Positions 1-7,898 of a stretch of DNA of 64,000 bases are shown here, in pieces. This DNA is from Aliivibrio salmonicida LFI1238. GTDB taxonomy: Bacteria; Pseudomonadota; Gammaproteobacteria; Enterobacterales; Vibrionaceae. The position numbers and the translations under genes are program-made. The stretch lies in contig NC_011313.1 in the NCBI RefSeq assembly GCF_000196495.1, positions 1,054,001 to 1,118,000 of the forward strand, read 5' to 3'. A model generated the notes under the pieces. That model saw nothing but the letters and a program-made list of their open reading frames with translations. It made no database searches and was not told where the DNA came from. Each line of letters starts with the position of its first letter. The stretch's first letter is position 1.

Positions 1-1295
1 CCATCATGCGCCCCACCAACGCGGAATATATTATTCATACCAGATTCAACAATACGTTCTGCGCCATGCTTAGCCAGTTCATCTCTGTATTTAAATGATG
101 ACTCCCATGGAGCAATTGAAACGGTTTGTGTCGTATTTTTATTAATGAAAGGAAGAATATCTTCAATACTAGAAACCTGATGGATATATACCGACCGAGA
201 TAATGGTTGATTCCCAAACGCATCTAAAGGAGATTGAATAATTATCCAACTTTGATTTTCCCCTTTTCTAACTTGATAACCCGCAAATAAACACTCTTTC
301 TCAGTTAAAGTGAAAGCGGCTTTTTCATCAAAATTTTGACATCCTTTAGGTAATATTTTGGCATACACATTTAATTTTTTTTCTAGTTCATCAATAAACA
401 AGTTTAATTTATTACCTATGTAATAAATGTTTTGCGTAGAAAAACACGCTTGTTGATCATAGAAACAGATATCATGAGCAACGCCTGTCGCAGCGGCTGT
501 TATGTCTTCAGGATCATCAATGATGCTCAAACTTTTTTTAGGCCCAAATTTCACAATATCGACATGATGTGGCGAATGCTTTACTGCCCATTTAATAGCT
601 TCATCCCCGCCCCAGGCAACAACATCAGCATGATTCATTATTTTTTTCGGCAATGACATATCTTCATTATGAGACCAGTACATTACTGACATTGAACGAG
701 TAATAGGATGGTCGGCATTAACATCGATAAAACTGGAGACTAAAGCGGTAGCAGTAAAAGGGTCAGTGGAAGACGTTTTAATAATGCATTCATTCTTAGT
801 CAAAATAGCTCGAAGAATAGAGGTCACTCCAGATAGAGGGACATTACCTGCCAACAAATGTACTGATTTTCCTTTTGGTAATGCTTTAATATAACAATCC
901 CCTTGAGGGATCCACTCATCAATAATATGCAATGATCCTAAGTCATGTTGGACAATGTCATATAAGGCACTTTTAGAGCATAACAACATGGCAATCCAAT
1001 TCGCTTCTAGTTTTGCCATTTCATTTGAATAACCAAGAAAATTTGTCAAATCTCGAATATATGTTCGTCGACGAGTATATTCTTCACTTCTCCATCGCTG
1101 TCCAACCGTATATAAAAAGTTAACTACTTGATTTAATCTTAAATTATTAACAACTTCATTATCAATGATGCTTTTAATATGATTGTCGTCAATAATAGAA
1201 ATTAATACCTTAGTCTCATTTGTTAATATTAACTCTCTCAAGCCCCTTTCATCTTGAATTACACCGCCGATGATAGTTGGAATTTTTTTAATCAT
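1..1295 (-). CDS. luxC: LuxC, acyl-CoA reductase subunit of the bioluminescence fatty acid reductase (C-terminus outside window)
   Basis: LuxC reduces activated fatty acid to the long-chain aldehyde used by luciferase, acting with LuxD and LuxE. The frame is open from the ATG at 1295 to the window edge, about 431 codons, so roughly the last 45-50 residues of a normal 480-residue LuxC lie outside. Blocks typical of LuxC are visible: [11 protein letters not shown] near residue 60, the [14 protein letters not shown] nucleotide-binding stretch, and DQQACFSTQ with the acyl-accepting cysteine at about residue 284. An AAGGA ribosome site sits just upstream of the ATG. It is divergent from luxR and lies downstream of a lux box. 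One residue seems to be missing in the segment [11 protein letters not shown] (A. fischeri LuxC, from memory, has VVIAWGG), an in-frame 3-base loss near 617-623. The family call is very secure; activity is not proven. Confidence 0.96.
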   Translation of the reverse strand, partial: MIKKIPTIIGGVIQDERGLRELILTNETKVLISIIDDNHIKSIIDNEVVNNLRLNQVVNFLYTVGQRWRSEEYTRRRTYIRDLTNFLGYSNEMAKLEANWIAMLLCSKSALYDIVQHDLGSLHIIDEWIPQGDCYIKALPKGKSVHLLAGNVPLSGVTSILRAILTKNECIIKTSSTDPFTATALVSSFIDVNADHPITRSMSVMYWSHNEDMSLPKKIMNHADVVAWGGDEAIKWAVKHSPHHVDIVKFGPKKSLSIIDDPEDITAAATGVAHDICFYDQQACFSTQNIYYIGNKLNLFIDELEKKLNVYAKILPKGCQNFDEKAAFTLTEKECLFAGYQVRKGENQSWIIIQSPLDAFGNQPLSRSVYIHQVSSIEDILPFINKNTTQTVSIAPWESSFKYRDELAKHGAERIVESGMNNIFRVGGAHD

Positions 1296-1634
1296 TCTAT
1301 TCCTTATTAAGATATTTTTAAAATAAAAAAAATATTAAATTTTTATTAAACTCATAATTTACATAGACTTAAAACATAACTAGCCTATTGGAAAAATATT
1401 AAGTTAACATTTATTTCAGAAATATAATTGTTGATTTATCTATTCTTATTAGAAATAACACATTAATTAAACAACACGATAATTATTCATAACAATCAAA
1501 TGTATACTATAAGAAATTATTATATTAATGATATTTAAAATACATTATTTAATTGAACCCTTTTGTTCAAACTTGATAACTAATATTTACAACCTACTTT
1601 TAAAGCTATTGTCATCACTCTGTTTCTTTATTTT
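1296..1634 (-). other. Long AT-rich leader between the lux promoter and luxC; no luxI
   Basis: In A. fischeri the LuxR-dependent promoter is followed within about 20 bases by luxI. Here the predicted transcript start near 1634 is followed by about 340 bases with no open frame resembling LuxI and then luxC. The stretch is very AT-rich and shows no other gene. It could be the old luxI-luxC spacer left after loss or relocation of luxI. Confidence 0.6.
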
Positions 1635-1639
1635 AGAAA

Positions 1640-1686
1640 ACTATAACAGGGTAATTATTTAGGTAAACCTGTATAACTTTACAGAG
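1640..1686 (-). promoter_or_regulatory. lux box and LuxR-dependent promoter of the luxC operon
   Basis: The 20-mer at 1667-1686, ACCTGTATAACTTTACAGAG on the plus strand, is an imperfect dyad matching the A. fischeri lux box (outer ACCTGTA and TACAG retained). On the minus strand it is followed by TTAC and, 27 bases after the box, ends TGTTATAGT at 1640-1648. The same TTAC start, the same final TGTTATAGT and the same spacing occur between the lux box and the -10 element of A. fischeri luxI as I recall it. LuxR with acyl-homoserine lactone would bind here and activate leftward transcription of luxC. No good -35 is seen, as expected for a promoter with the box at about -42. Confidence 0.88.
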
Positions 1687-1796
1687 TATCGCTCCTAATT
1701 ACACAACATGAAGCGACATTAAATATGGAACGGTCATCACACTTAAGTGTTGGTGTGGCATTGTTTTATTGAACAAATAACAAAAAAACAACAAAA

Positions 1797-1818
1797 ACAT
1801 GAGATCCAGATCACATCT
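1797..1818 (+). promoter_or_regulatory. CRP-cAMP site for luxR, with extended -10 downstream
   Basis: The core TGAGATCCAGATCACA at 1800-1815 is a close match to the CRP palindrome TGTGA-N6-TCACA. A candidate extended -10, TGCTATAAG, lies at 1853-1861, giving a start near 1868 and placing the CRP centre at about -60, the class I position and almost the same as in the A. fischeri luxR promoter. This predicts catabolite control of luxR. Confidence 0.8.
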
Positions 1819-1926
1819 AAGGTGTTAATACAGCATTGTTCATTTAATTTAATGCTATAAGATTTTTATAATAACAAATATAACAAAAAGCAATATAATA
1901 ATAACCGTCAGATAAAGAGAAACGTA

Positions 1927-2673
1927 ATGAACTATATCGCTCCTCATGACACATTAAAAATCATCACTAAAATAAATTCATCAAGCAGTAATGATCAAAT
2001 TAATCAATGTTTAATAGAAGTAGCTAACACTCTTAATTGTGAATATTATTTGTTTTCTATAATTTCTAATAAATCCATGATAAAACCAGATGTGTTGATC
2101 TTAGATAATTACCCACAAAAATGGCGCGATCATTATGATGAGACCAATTTAATTAAATATGACCCTATTGTAGATTACTGTTTTTTTAATCACTCACCTA
2201 TTCTTTGGGACATATTTGGAAAAAAAACACTCAAAACAAACAAGCCTAACGTAATCCAAGAAGCAAAATCATTGGGATTATACTCAGGGTTTAGTTTTCC
2301 AATTCACTCTGTAAATGGAAGCTTTGGAATGATTAGCTTTGCTCATTCAAATAAAAAACAATCTACTGACTGTCTCTTTTCCACGGCTTGTATGTATATA
2401 CCTCTTATTATCCCAGCTCTTTTAGATAGTTATTATCGGATTAACAAAAATAATACTGAATCAACTCATGATTTAACAAAGCGAGAAAAAGAATGTTTAG
2501 CATGGGCTTGCGAAGGGAAAAGTTCGTGGGAAATATCGATCATTCTTGGATGTACAGAACGCACTGTCGCGTTTCATTTAACTAATTCACAAACAAAACT
2601 TGGCACAACTAATCGCTGCCAAAGCGTGTCAAAAGCAATCTTAACAGGGGCGATCAATCCAGCGTATTCATAA
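1927..2673 (+). CDS. luxR: LuxR-type quorum-sensing transcriptional activator of the lux operon
   Basis: A 248-residue regulator that binds acyl-homoserine lactone and activates lux transcription. The N-terminal autoinducer domain keeps the invariant pocket residues in the numbering of A. fischeri LuxR: W66, Y70, D79, P80 and W94, in blocks such as NYPQKW and IKYDPIVDY. The C-terminal GerE-type helix-turn-helix begins at LTKREKECLAWACEGKSSWEIS and includes ERTVAFHLTN. Length matches the 250-residue A. fischeri protein and no frame damage is seen. It is divergent from luxC, separated by 631 bases carrying a CRP site and a lux box. A weak GAGAAACGTA stretch precedes the ATG. A. salmonicida is known to carry more than one luxR next to lux; which one this is cannot be told from this window alone. 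Confidence 0.96.
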   Translation: MNYIAPHDTLKIITKINSSSSNDQINQCLIEVANTLNCEYYLFSIISNKSMIKPDVLILDNYPQKWRDHYDETNLIKYDPIVDYCFFNHSPILWDIFGKKTLKTNKPNVIQEAKSLGLYSGFSFPIHSVNGSFGMISFAHSNKKQSTDCLFSTACMYIPLIIPALLDSYYRINKNNTESTHDLTKREKECLAWACEGKSSWEISIILGCTERTVAFHLTNSQTKLGTTNRCQSVSKAILTGAINPAYS

Positions 2674-2703
2674 CGTGGCTCAACTCATTTATTTTTACAT
2701 ACA

Positions 2704-2734
2704 ATTCGGCCTACTTAATTTAAGTAGGCCGAAT
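2704..2734. terminator. Terminator hairpin between luxR and mscS-like gene
   Basis: A perfect 14-bp inverted repeat (2704-2717 with 2721-2734, 3-base loop) containing TTCGGCCTACTT sits between convergent luxR and the MscS-family gene. Flanks are T-rich on the minus strand. It probably serves both directions. Confidence 0.8.
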
Positions 2735-2776
2735 GCATTAAATAATATGACTCGTTAGCAGGAATAAATAACGATG

Positions 2777-3628
2777 CTAGTCTTCTATTTTAGGAAACGT
2801 CTTTTCATACATCTCCATAAAATCTTGGCGAATAAGTTGTTCTAAATGAGACGCTTTTTCGGTTGGACAGAAAATAACGTAATACACTTTTTGCTCCCCT
2901 GTCGATGTGCTAGAAATATGTATATGTGGCTCAGAGCCAGGTAAATCAACCCCCGCATGCTTTTCAATCACGCCATTATAGCGTCGAGCTACCTCAATAA
3001 ACTCTTCACAGTGCGTATCTATTTTTTCTAATAAACCGGGCAAGGTTGGGTATAAATTAACAAAATCTCGCACACAAATAGAAAACTGATGATAAACATA
3101 ACGCTTCATGAAATTAAGATTTTTAACGGGGTAAGTGAAGAACATACTGTTAGGTAAGGTCGCGGTTTTTCCAGTGTAATTATACTGTCCGTGGTGTAAA
3201 TCGATTTCTTGTATTACTGTCGCCATCATATTGTGCTCGATAACTTCCCCACACAATGTTCCGACTTCTATCCAATCACCAATTCTAAAAGAGCGAGAAC
3301 TTGCTCGCTGAATCGATCCCGTAAAACATAGAATGATTTCTTTAGATGCCACCACTATCGCCACAGCTATCGCGGTTACCGATAAGGCAAATTCATTTAT
3401 TTCTGACTTCCATAAAATGAATAAGATAATAACAATAAAGCTGAATGAGCCGTTTTTCGTGCGTGATATCCATTTACGCTGATCTTCCGTTAAGAAAGCA
3501 ATATCACCACGGATCCGTTTAACCGAAAAATGACGCACAAGTAAAACAAGGCTGATGATAAGAACACTAAATACCATTTTGTGCGCCAATAAAAAATCAA
3601 TCACAATTATCAGTTTTTCCACGTTCAC
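2777..3628 (-). CDS. Small-conductance mechanosensitive channel family protein (MscS family)
   Basis: A 283-residue inner-membrane protein. Three hydrophobic segments occupy roughly residues 5-30, 60-78 and 80-100. They are followed by the MscS pore-lining/beta-domain signature: SKEIILCFTGSIQRASSRSF and then FRIGDWIEV with GEVIEHNMMATVI. MscS channels open under membrane tension and release solutes during hypo-osmotic shock. It is shorter than some multi-helix relatives (YbdG/YnaI types), which it resembles in the RIGDWIEVGTLCGEV region. It stands alone, convergent with luxR. The family call is secure; gating behaviour is unknown. Confidence 0.88.
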   Translation of the reverse strand: MNVEKLIIVIDFLLAHKMVFSVLIISLVLLVRHFSVKRIRGDIAFLTEDQRKWISRTKNGSFSFIVIILFILWKSEINEFALSVTAIAVAIVVASKEIILCFTGSIQRASSRSFRIGDWIEVGTLCGEVIEHNMMATVIQEIDLHHGQYNYTGKTATLPNSMFFTYPVKNLNFMKRYVYHQFSICVRDFVNLYPTLPGLLEKIDTHCEEFIEVARRYNGVIEKHAGVDLPGSEPHIHISSTSTGEQKVYYVIFCPTEKASHLEQLIRQDFMEMYEKTFPKIED

Positions 3629-3787
3629 CTCTACACCTTATTCTTTAATCAGCATGGTTTTTCAATCAGTCAGTAATTGAGACCAGTTTAATAAGGTAAA
3701 TATCCCACAGGTAACGTTAGAATTCATCTTTCCTATGTGATTTCTTTCTCTTTATTCACGTTAATTCAATTCGACCACTGAATATGC

Positions 3788-3970
3788 TCAGTAATACGTC
3801 ACATTCGAGCATTCGCCTTCAATGATTCTTGCTTCTTTGTCAGCTTTTTTACTGCGTGTTTTTGACATAATAAAGCCGATCATACTAAATCCAATGGCAA
3901 AGATTAGACTAGATACCAGAACAAAAAAACCTACGAATAAAGCAAATATCGTCGCTATCATTTGTTTCAT
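3788..3970 (-). CDS. Small membrane protein of unknown function
   Basis: A 60-residue protein with one long hydrophobic stretch, about residues 5-34 (enough for one or two tight transmembrane segments), followed by a basic segment SKTRSKKADKEAR and a short polar tail. A ribosome site AAAGAGAG lies about 9 bases upstream of the ATG. No family is recognised. It lies about 160 bases upstream of the MscS gene on the same strand and might share transcription with it, though the gap is large. Confidence 0.6.
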   Translation of the reverse strand: MKQMIATIFALFVGFFVLVSSLIFAIGFSMIGFIMSKTRSKKADKEARIIEGECSNVTYY

Positions 3971-4064
3971 ATTTTTACTCTCTTTATAAATGAAGGTTCA
4001 CTCTACCATTCTATTTCTGAATAGAAGATGAACAAGCCAGATCTCTTATTATACTCGATCTAAG

Positions 4065-4316
4065 ATGCTGTAAATTATCTCATTTCTTTCCATTTTCATT
4101 CTAACTAGCCTTTGTTTAAACCATTTATTTTATATAAAACAACAAGAAGATAACCTTAAAAAATTGATTATAAATGCGTTAAATGAAAACGACTTGTTAC
4201 CTTTGACAAAAATAAAAACACCACCAAGAGCCAATAAAATGGCTTCTAACGATATTACGTCACCTCAAATATATGTGATCACACAAATTATCAATGTAGC
4301 GAATATCGCACATTAA
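4065..4316 (+). pseudogene. Possible small membrane-anchored protein with an in-frame stop at codon 3
   Basis: Reading from the ATG at 4065 gives M-L-stop followed by 80 open codons: IISFLSIFILTSLCLNHL, then a lysine-rich tail, ending at a TAA at 4314. The hydrophobic segment right after the start looks like a signal anchor. One base change, AAA to TAA at codon 3, would explain the break. It fills most of the 3971-4432 gap, where nothing else was seen. No ribosome site is obvious and no family is recognised, so it may be chance. Confidence 0.3.
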
Positions 4317-4432
4317 ATTAAGACATTACCCTATAGCCACAAAGCAATAAATGAGATACATTCCAATTGGGATCATTCCCATAAATACAAACAATAAAAC
4401 CCACATACTGAATAACAAGAAAAAGGACATCT

Positions 4433-4957
4433 ATGAAACGCTTAATATTATCAACAATTTTAATCACTTCTTCATTTTTCACTTTTGCTAATGAGCACGT
4501 ATTTACGTCTGAACAGTGGAAAGAAATAAAAACCGACAACCCTTACTGGGATTACTTAGATCAGATCTGTACCGAAAAACACCCAGGCTCTCGACCACCA
4601 AATGTCGCTGATATCATCGCTTTTACTGAAGAATTTAAAAAAGAATCTCAGCGCCCACAACTTTATACCTTCCTTAGAGAAACATTTGGCTTTGCTGATT
4701 CGAGCGACCCTAAAATCCAATCTGCTTTTGAATTAAACGGCAAACATCAAACTATCGCTTTGCCTTTTTATTTTCATGATCAAATCTCGTTCTACAATCC
4801 AACAACTCTTTTTTCTATCGCACTGAATGAAGACGATGAGTTAACCACTCAACTCCCACTGGTTGATGCCACAGGTGCTCGACCAAGCCTAATAACATTA
4901 GCCCCTTCTTTAGGTGAAGCGAAAACGTTCTGTATTTTAGAAAACGAAAATAGTTAA
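4433..4957 (+). CDS. Secreted or periplasmic protein of unknown function
   Basis: 174 residues beginning with a clear Sec signal peptide (MKRLILSTILITSSFFTFANE, cleavage probably after ANA-like TFA-N near residue 20). The mature part is acidic and contains only two cysteines: one in DQICTEKHPGSRPP near residue 46 and one near the C-terminus in TFCILEN, which could form a disulfide. No catalytic motif or known domain is recognised. AAAAAGGA provides a ribosome site. A hairpin follows the gene and a second secreted-protein gene lies downstream in the same direction. Confidence 0.65.
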   Translation: MKRLILSTILITSSFFTFANEHVFTSEQWKEIKTDNPYWDYLDQICTEKHPGSRPPNVADIIAFTEEFKKESQRPQLYTFLRETFGFADSSDPKIQSAFELNGKHQTIALPFYFHDQISFYNPTTLFSIALNEDDELTTQLPLVDATGARPSLITLAPSLGEAKTFCILENENS

Positions 4958-5029
4958 TAAAAAGCACCATCAATGGTTCACATCAACAACATCATTTCCA
5001 TATTACATTGATCAAAAAAAAAGAAATCC

Positions 5030-5075
5030 GCTAACGGGGGATCGCCATTATCAGATGCCCTGTTAGCCATTTTTC
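5030..5075 (+). terminator. Candidate terminator after the secreted-protein gene
   Basis: GCTAAC at 5030-5035 pairs with GTTAGC at 5062-5067, and the adjoining GGG pairs with CCC at 5058-5060, followed by CATTTTTC. The loop is long (about 19 bases), so strength is uncertain. Confidence 0.5.
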
Positions 5076-5097
5076 ATTATTACTAAGAGTAAATACC

Positions 5098-6063
5098 ATG
5101 AATCTAAAATGCGCCGTTGCTGCTATCGCTTTTGTGATAGCACCTCAAGTTTATGCTTATGATCGCTATTCTATTTTTGAAGATTATGTCGATCAACAGT
5201 CGGTCATAAGTAACGATTTACGCCTACATACCTTTATTAAGATCGCCGGAGATAAGGAAAGTTCCGTCGGAGAGTACCGTTATAATGAAGAAAATAAAAT
5301 CACTCAACGTAAGTATCTAGACAGTGTTTTTGACTACGAATATAACCCTGATGGAACAGTGAAAGTAGCCAAGGCTCTGATGCAGCACAATAACCCTAAC
5401 TCTCATATTAAACATACAAAACAAAACTTTATCTCTGAATACGAATATCAAGAGATCAACAATGCAAAGGTCGTTAGCATTGAACGCAAGAAAGTGTTTA
5501 ACGAGCATGTTTCTAATTTAGAAGGAGCACCAGAAACAACCTATACCATTAAATATAAATACAACGATGATGGTAATTTAATAAAACGAGTTCAAAAACC
5601 AGATGACCGTTTAGATAAATCAAAACTCGTTTACCGCTATTCCTATTACTCTGACGGACGCTTAAAAAGAGTAAAAGAAATTAAAAAACTGAATCATACC
5701 GTTTTGGATAGAAATACCCTGAAGTTGGAATACTACAGTAACGGCGAGATCAAAAAAGCCACCCATGAGAAAAAAGACCACATTATTAGAATGGTCGAGT
5801 TGGATTACATTGATGATGGTTCATTGATATATGGCGTTCACTACGTGGATCCAATAAAAGAATGGAAAGTTGATATGGACTTCTTTGGACTTGCTTTCCT
5901 GCCGATTAAATACCTTAAAGAAACCAGCGGCGATAACGTCACACAATATCAATACCGCTATCAAAACACCGATGGCGATCAATTACCTGATGCTCTCGAT
6001 GTAAAGCTCACGCTACCAAATAACCATATCATTGTTCTTAAATACCGCTTTGAAAACCGTTAA
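5098..6063 (+). CDS. Secreted protein with YD/RHS-like strand repeats
   Basis: 321 residues with a Sec signal peptide (MNLKCAVAAIAFVIAPQVYA, cleavage about residue 20). The mature part is built of repeated units of about 20-40 residues with the pattern Y-x-Y-N/S-x-D/E-G-x-(L/I)-K-(K/R): YRYNEENKITQRK, YEYNPDGTVKVAK, YKYNDDGNLIKRV, YRYSYYSDGRLKRV, LEYYSNGEIKKA and LDYIDDGSLIYGV. These resemble the YD repeats of RHS/teneurin shells but are too few for a full cocoon. It is probably an exported or surface beta-strand-rich protein. No enzyme motif is seen. It is preceded by TAAGAGTAAATACC and follows a likely terminator. The function is unknown. Confidence 0.7.
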   Translation: MNLKCAVAAIAFVIAPQVYAYDRYSIFEDYVDQQSVISNDLRLHTFIKIAGDKESSVGEYRYNEENKITQRKYLDSVFDYEYNPDGTVKVAKALMQHNNPNSHIKHTKQNFISEYEYQEINNAKVVSIERKKVFNEHVSNLEGAPETTYTIKYKYNDDGNLIKRVQKPDDRLDKSKLVYRYSYYSDGRLKRVKEIKKLNHTVLDRNTLKLEYYSNGEIKKATHEKKDHIIRMVELDYIDDGSLIYGVHYVDPIKEWKVDMDFFGLAFLPIKYLKETSGDNVTQYQYRYQNTDGDQLPDALDVKLTLPNNHIIVLKYRFENR

Positions 6064-6208
6064 TTAGAAAACTGACAAAAATAAAGTAGTTTAACTTTCG
6101 GCATTATTAATGATTGCGACAAGTAATCTCATTGGAATTTTCTGCCCAAAATAAGCCGTAATAACACAATAAATCATAAGAAAACCTCATAATATAAAGG
6201 TACATATC

Positions 6209-6328
6209 ATGACTAAAATTATGCTCACCACCCTCTTTCTTGCTTCTATTTTTACATTTAATGTTTCTGCAGAAGAAGATCCAGCGACATATTACCAATG
6301 TTATTTTAATCCCGTTTCTTGTTTCTAG
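6209..6328 (+). CDS. 39-residue secreted peptide
   Basis: ATG at 6209 to TAG at 6326-6328. The product starts MTKIMLTTLFLASIFTFNVSA, a standard Sec signal peptide with VSA cleavage site. It leaves a mature peptide of about 18 residues with an acidic start (EEDPATYYQ) and two cysteines (CYFNPVSC) that could form a disulfide loop. An AAAGG ribosome site lies about 10 bases upstream. It is too short for family assignment. The clean signal peptide and two cysteines argue against chance. Confidence 0.55.
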   Translation: MTKIMLTTLFLASIFTFNVSAEEDPATYYQCYFNPVSCF

Positions 6329-6392
6329 CCCTTGTAATGAATAGAGATTTTACCACTTCTAAACCACATTCATTCTTTAATTAGGATCACTC

Positions 6393-6467
6393 ATGAAATC
6401 AAAAGCAATTAAAACATTACTATTGATCGTCATATTCGCTGCTTTTTATATTTCTTTTGAACAATAG
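6393..6467 (+). pseudogene. Start of a small membrane protein, cut by IS91 copy 1
   Basis: Starts at ATG 6393 with an AGGA ribosome site six bases upstream and encodes MKSKAIKTLLLIVIFAAFYISF, a membrane or signal segment. At 6459 the frame enters the IS91 end (GAACAATAG), which adds E-Q and a stop. The rest of the gene is not on the other side of the element, where a toxin gene lies in its place. Its original function cannot be told. Confidence 0.45.
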
Positions 6468-7898
6468 GCGCCTACGGCGCAAATCAAAAGGACTCAACCT
6501 CTTCCATTGTTGCCAATAAATCGTTTATCCTATCGCCATGCACGCATATAAACCCCTGAAACAATTATTTAATAGTCAAAATAACTGGCTTAAATTTCTT
6601 CATAATAACAAAGCTAACCTAAGAGCGGTCGTGATTGAAAATGTCACAAAGATGCTGTCCTGTGGGACAGCGGCTTTTGGCTCTCGCGAATATCATTGTT
6701 GCAACCCTGACTGTACCCATATCAAATATATTCACCAAACCTGTAAATCTCGAGCGTGCAGTAGCTGTGGCATGAAAGCCACAGAGCGATGGATACAAAA
6801 GCAACAACATGTCTTCCCTGAATGCGAATATCAACACATCACCTTTACCCTTCCAAACACGCTATGGCCTATCTTTCGTCATAACCGTTTGTTAAATAAA
6901 TTATTCAAATGTGCTGCAAACATTCTGCTGGGATGGGCAAAAGATAAAGGAATAGATGTCGGTATCTTTTGTGCTCTTCATACTTACGGTCGAAAACTGA
7001 ATTGGAATACGCACTTACATTTATCGGTCACTCGTGGGGGAATTTGTGAACGTACCGGTTTATGGAAACCCATTTACTTCCAAATGAAAACGACAGAGCC
7101 TTGTTGGAGAGCGGCTATCGTCAGTTTATTGGGTAAGGCTTATGATGAGCTTGATTTATCAAGCGAAGAATGCCCCTATATCCGTAATAAAACGGATTGG
7201 TCACGCTTTTTAAGCAGTCAATATAATCGTCGTTGGAAGCTTCATTTTGCTAAAAAGACAAATAATGTAAAACCGACGATGAACTATCTTGGTCGGTATT
7301 TAAAACGGCCCCCGATTTCAGCGTCACGTTTAAGTCATTACGCCAAAGGCGGAATGATAACGTTTAATTATTTAGACCATCGAACAGGAACAACAGACAG
7401 CCTAACATTATCACCAGAAGAGATGATAAGACGGATAGTAGAGCACTATCCTGATAAACATTTCAAGATGATCCGATACTACGGTTTTTTATCAATGCGT
7501 CGTCGTGGAGAAGCTCTGCCTAGAGTTTATGCAGCTTTAGGTATGACAATAGAAGCTGAGCCGAAAATGCCAGGGTATGCCGCAATGTTAAAAGGATATG
7601 TAAAAGTAGATCCGTACGAATGTATTTTATGTGAAAGTCGTCTGGTGTTTACGAATTTCCGAGTCGGAAATTCGGTCAATGATTTAGTCACCCATGCGAT
7701 AGTTCAGTCAGAATTGAGGGCAGCATAATAAGGTTTGTAGGATAAGTGTATCTAAAACTCATGAAATAGGGCTAAAACAGTTATAAAATCCCCGATAATT
7801 ATATTTTCGATACCTTTTAAAAAAACAGCGATGGTGAAATTGGCTTTTTTAGACGGGCCAATGCTAACTCAGCAACATTCAAATTCCTTACCTTCAAG
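6459..7898 (+). mobile_element. IS91-type (HUH) insertion sequence, copy 1, complete
   Basis: 1,440 bases, left end GAACAATAGGCGCCTACGGC, right end CCTTACCTTCAAG. The same ends border copy 2 at 29741-31183, and the left end recurs at 61968-62104. No terminal inverted repeats or target duplication are seen, as expected for IS91 rolling-circle elements. The right end abuts CAAG, one of the two IS91-type target tetranucleotides. It is 3 bases shorter than copy 2 because one codon is missing in the transposase. The left junction cuts a small membrane-protein gene and the right junction touches the toxin gene. Confidence 0.88.
6538..7728 (+). CDS. IS91-family rolling-circle transposase (copy 1)
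   Basis: 396 residues. An N-terminal zinc-ribbon segment has cysteine pairs (CCNPDC near 54-59 and CKSRACSSCG near 69-78). The HUH metal site HLH lies in NTHLHLSVTRGG at about residue 159. The paired catalytic tyrosines follow as NYLGRYLKRPP about 90 residues later, the Y-x3-Y arrangement of Y2 transposases. It nicks the element at its ori end and drives replicative rolling-circle transfer. Relative to copy 2 it lacks one Trp codon in FRHNRLLNK and has Asp instead of Tyr in KAYDELDL. The missing residue lies outside the catalytic motifs, so activity may remain. Confidence 0.93.
   Translation: MHAYKPLKQLFNSQNNWLKFLHNNKANLRAVVIENVTKMLSCGTAAFGSREYHCCNPDCTHIKYIHQTCKSRACSSCGMKATERWIQKQQHVFPECEYQHITFTLPNTLWPIFRHNRLLNKLFKCAANILLGWAKDKGIDVGIFCALHTYGRKLNWNTHLHLSVTRGGICERTGLWKPIYFQMKTTEPCWRAAIVSLLGKAYDELDLSSEECPYIRNKTDWSRFLSSQYNRRWKLHFAKKTNNVKPTMNYLGRYLKRPPISASRLSHYAKGGMITFNYLDHRTGTTDSLTLSPEEMIRRIVEHYPDKHFKMIRYYGFLSMRRRGEALPRVYAALGMTIEAEPKMPGYAAMLKGYVKVDPYECILCESRLVFTNFRVGNSVNDLVTHAIVQSELRAA

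Noticed and set aside
432..656. 74-codon open frame opposite luxC
   Set aside because: Lies wholly inside luxC on the other strand and has no ribosome site or recognisable product.
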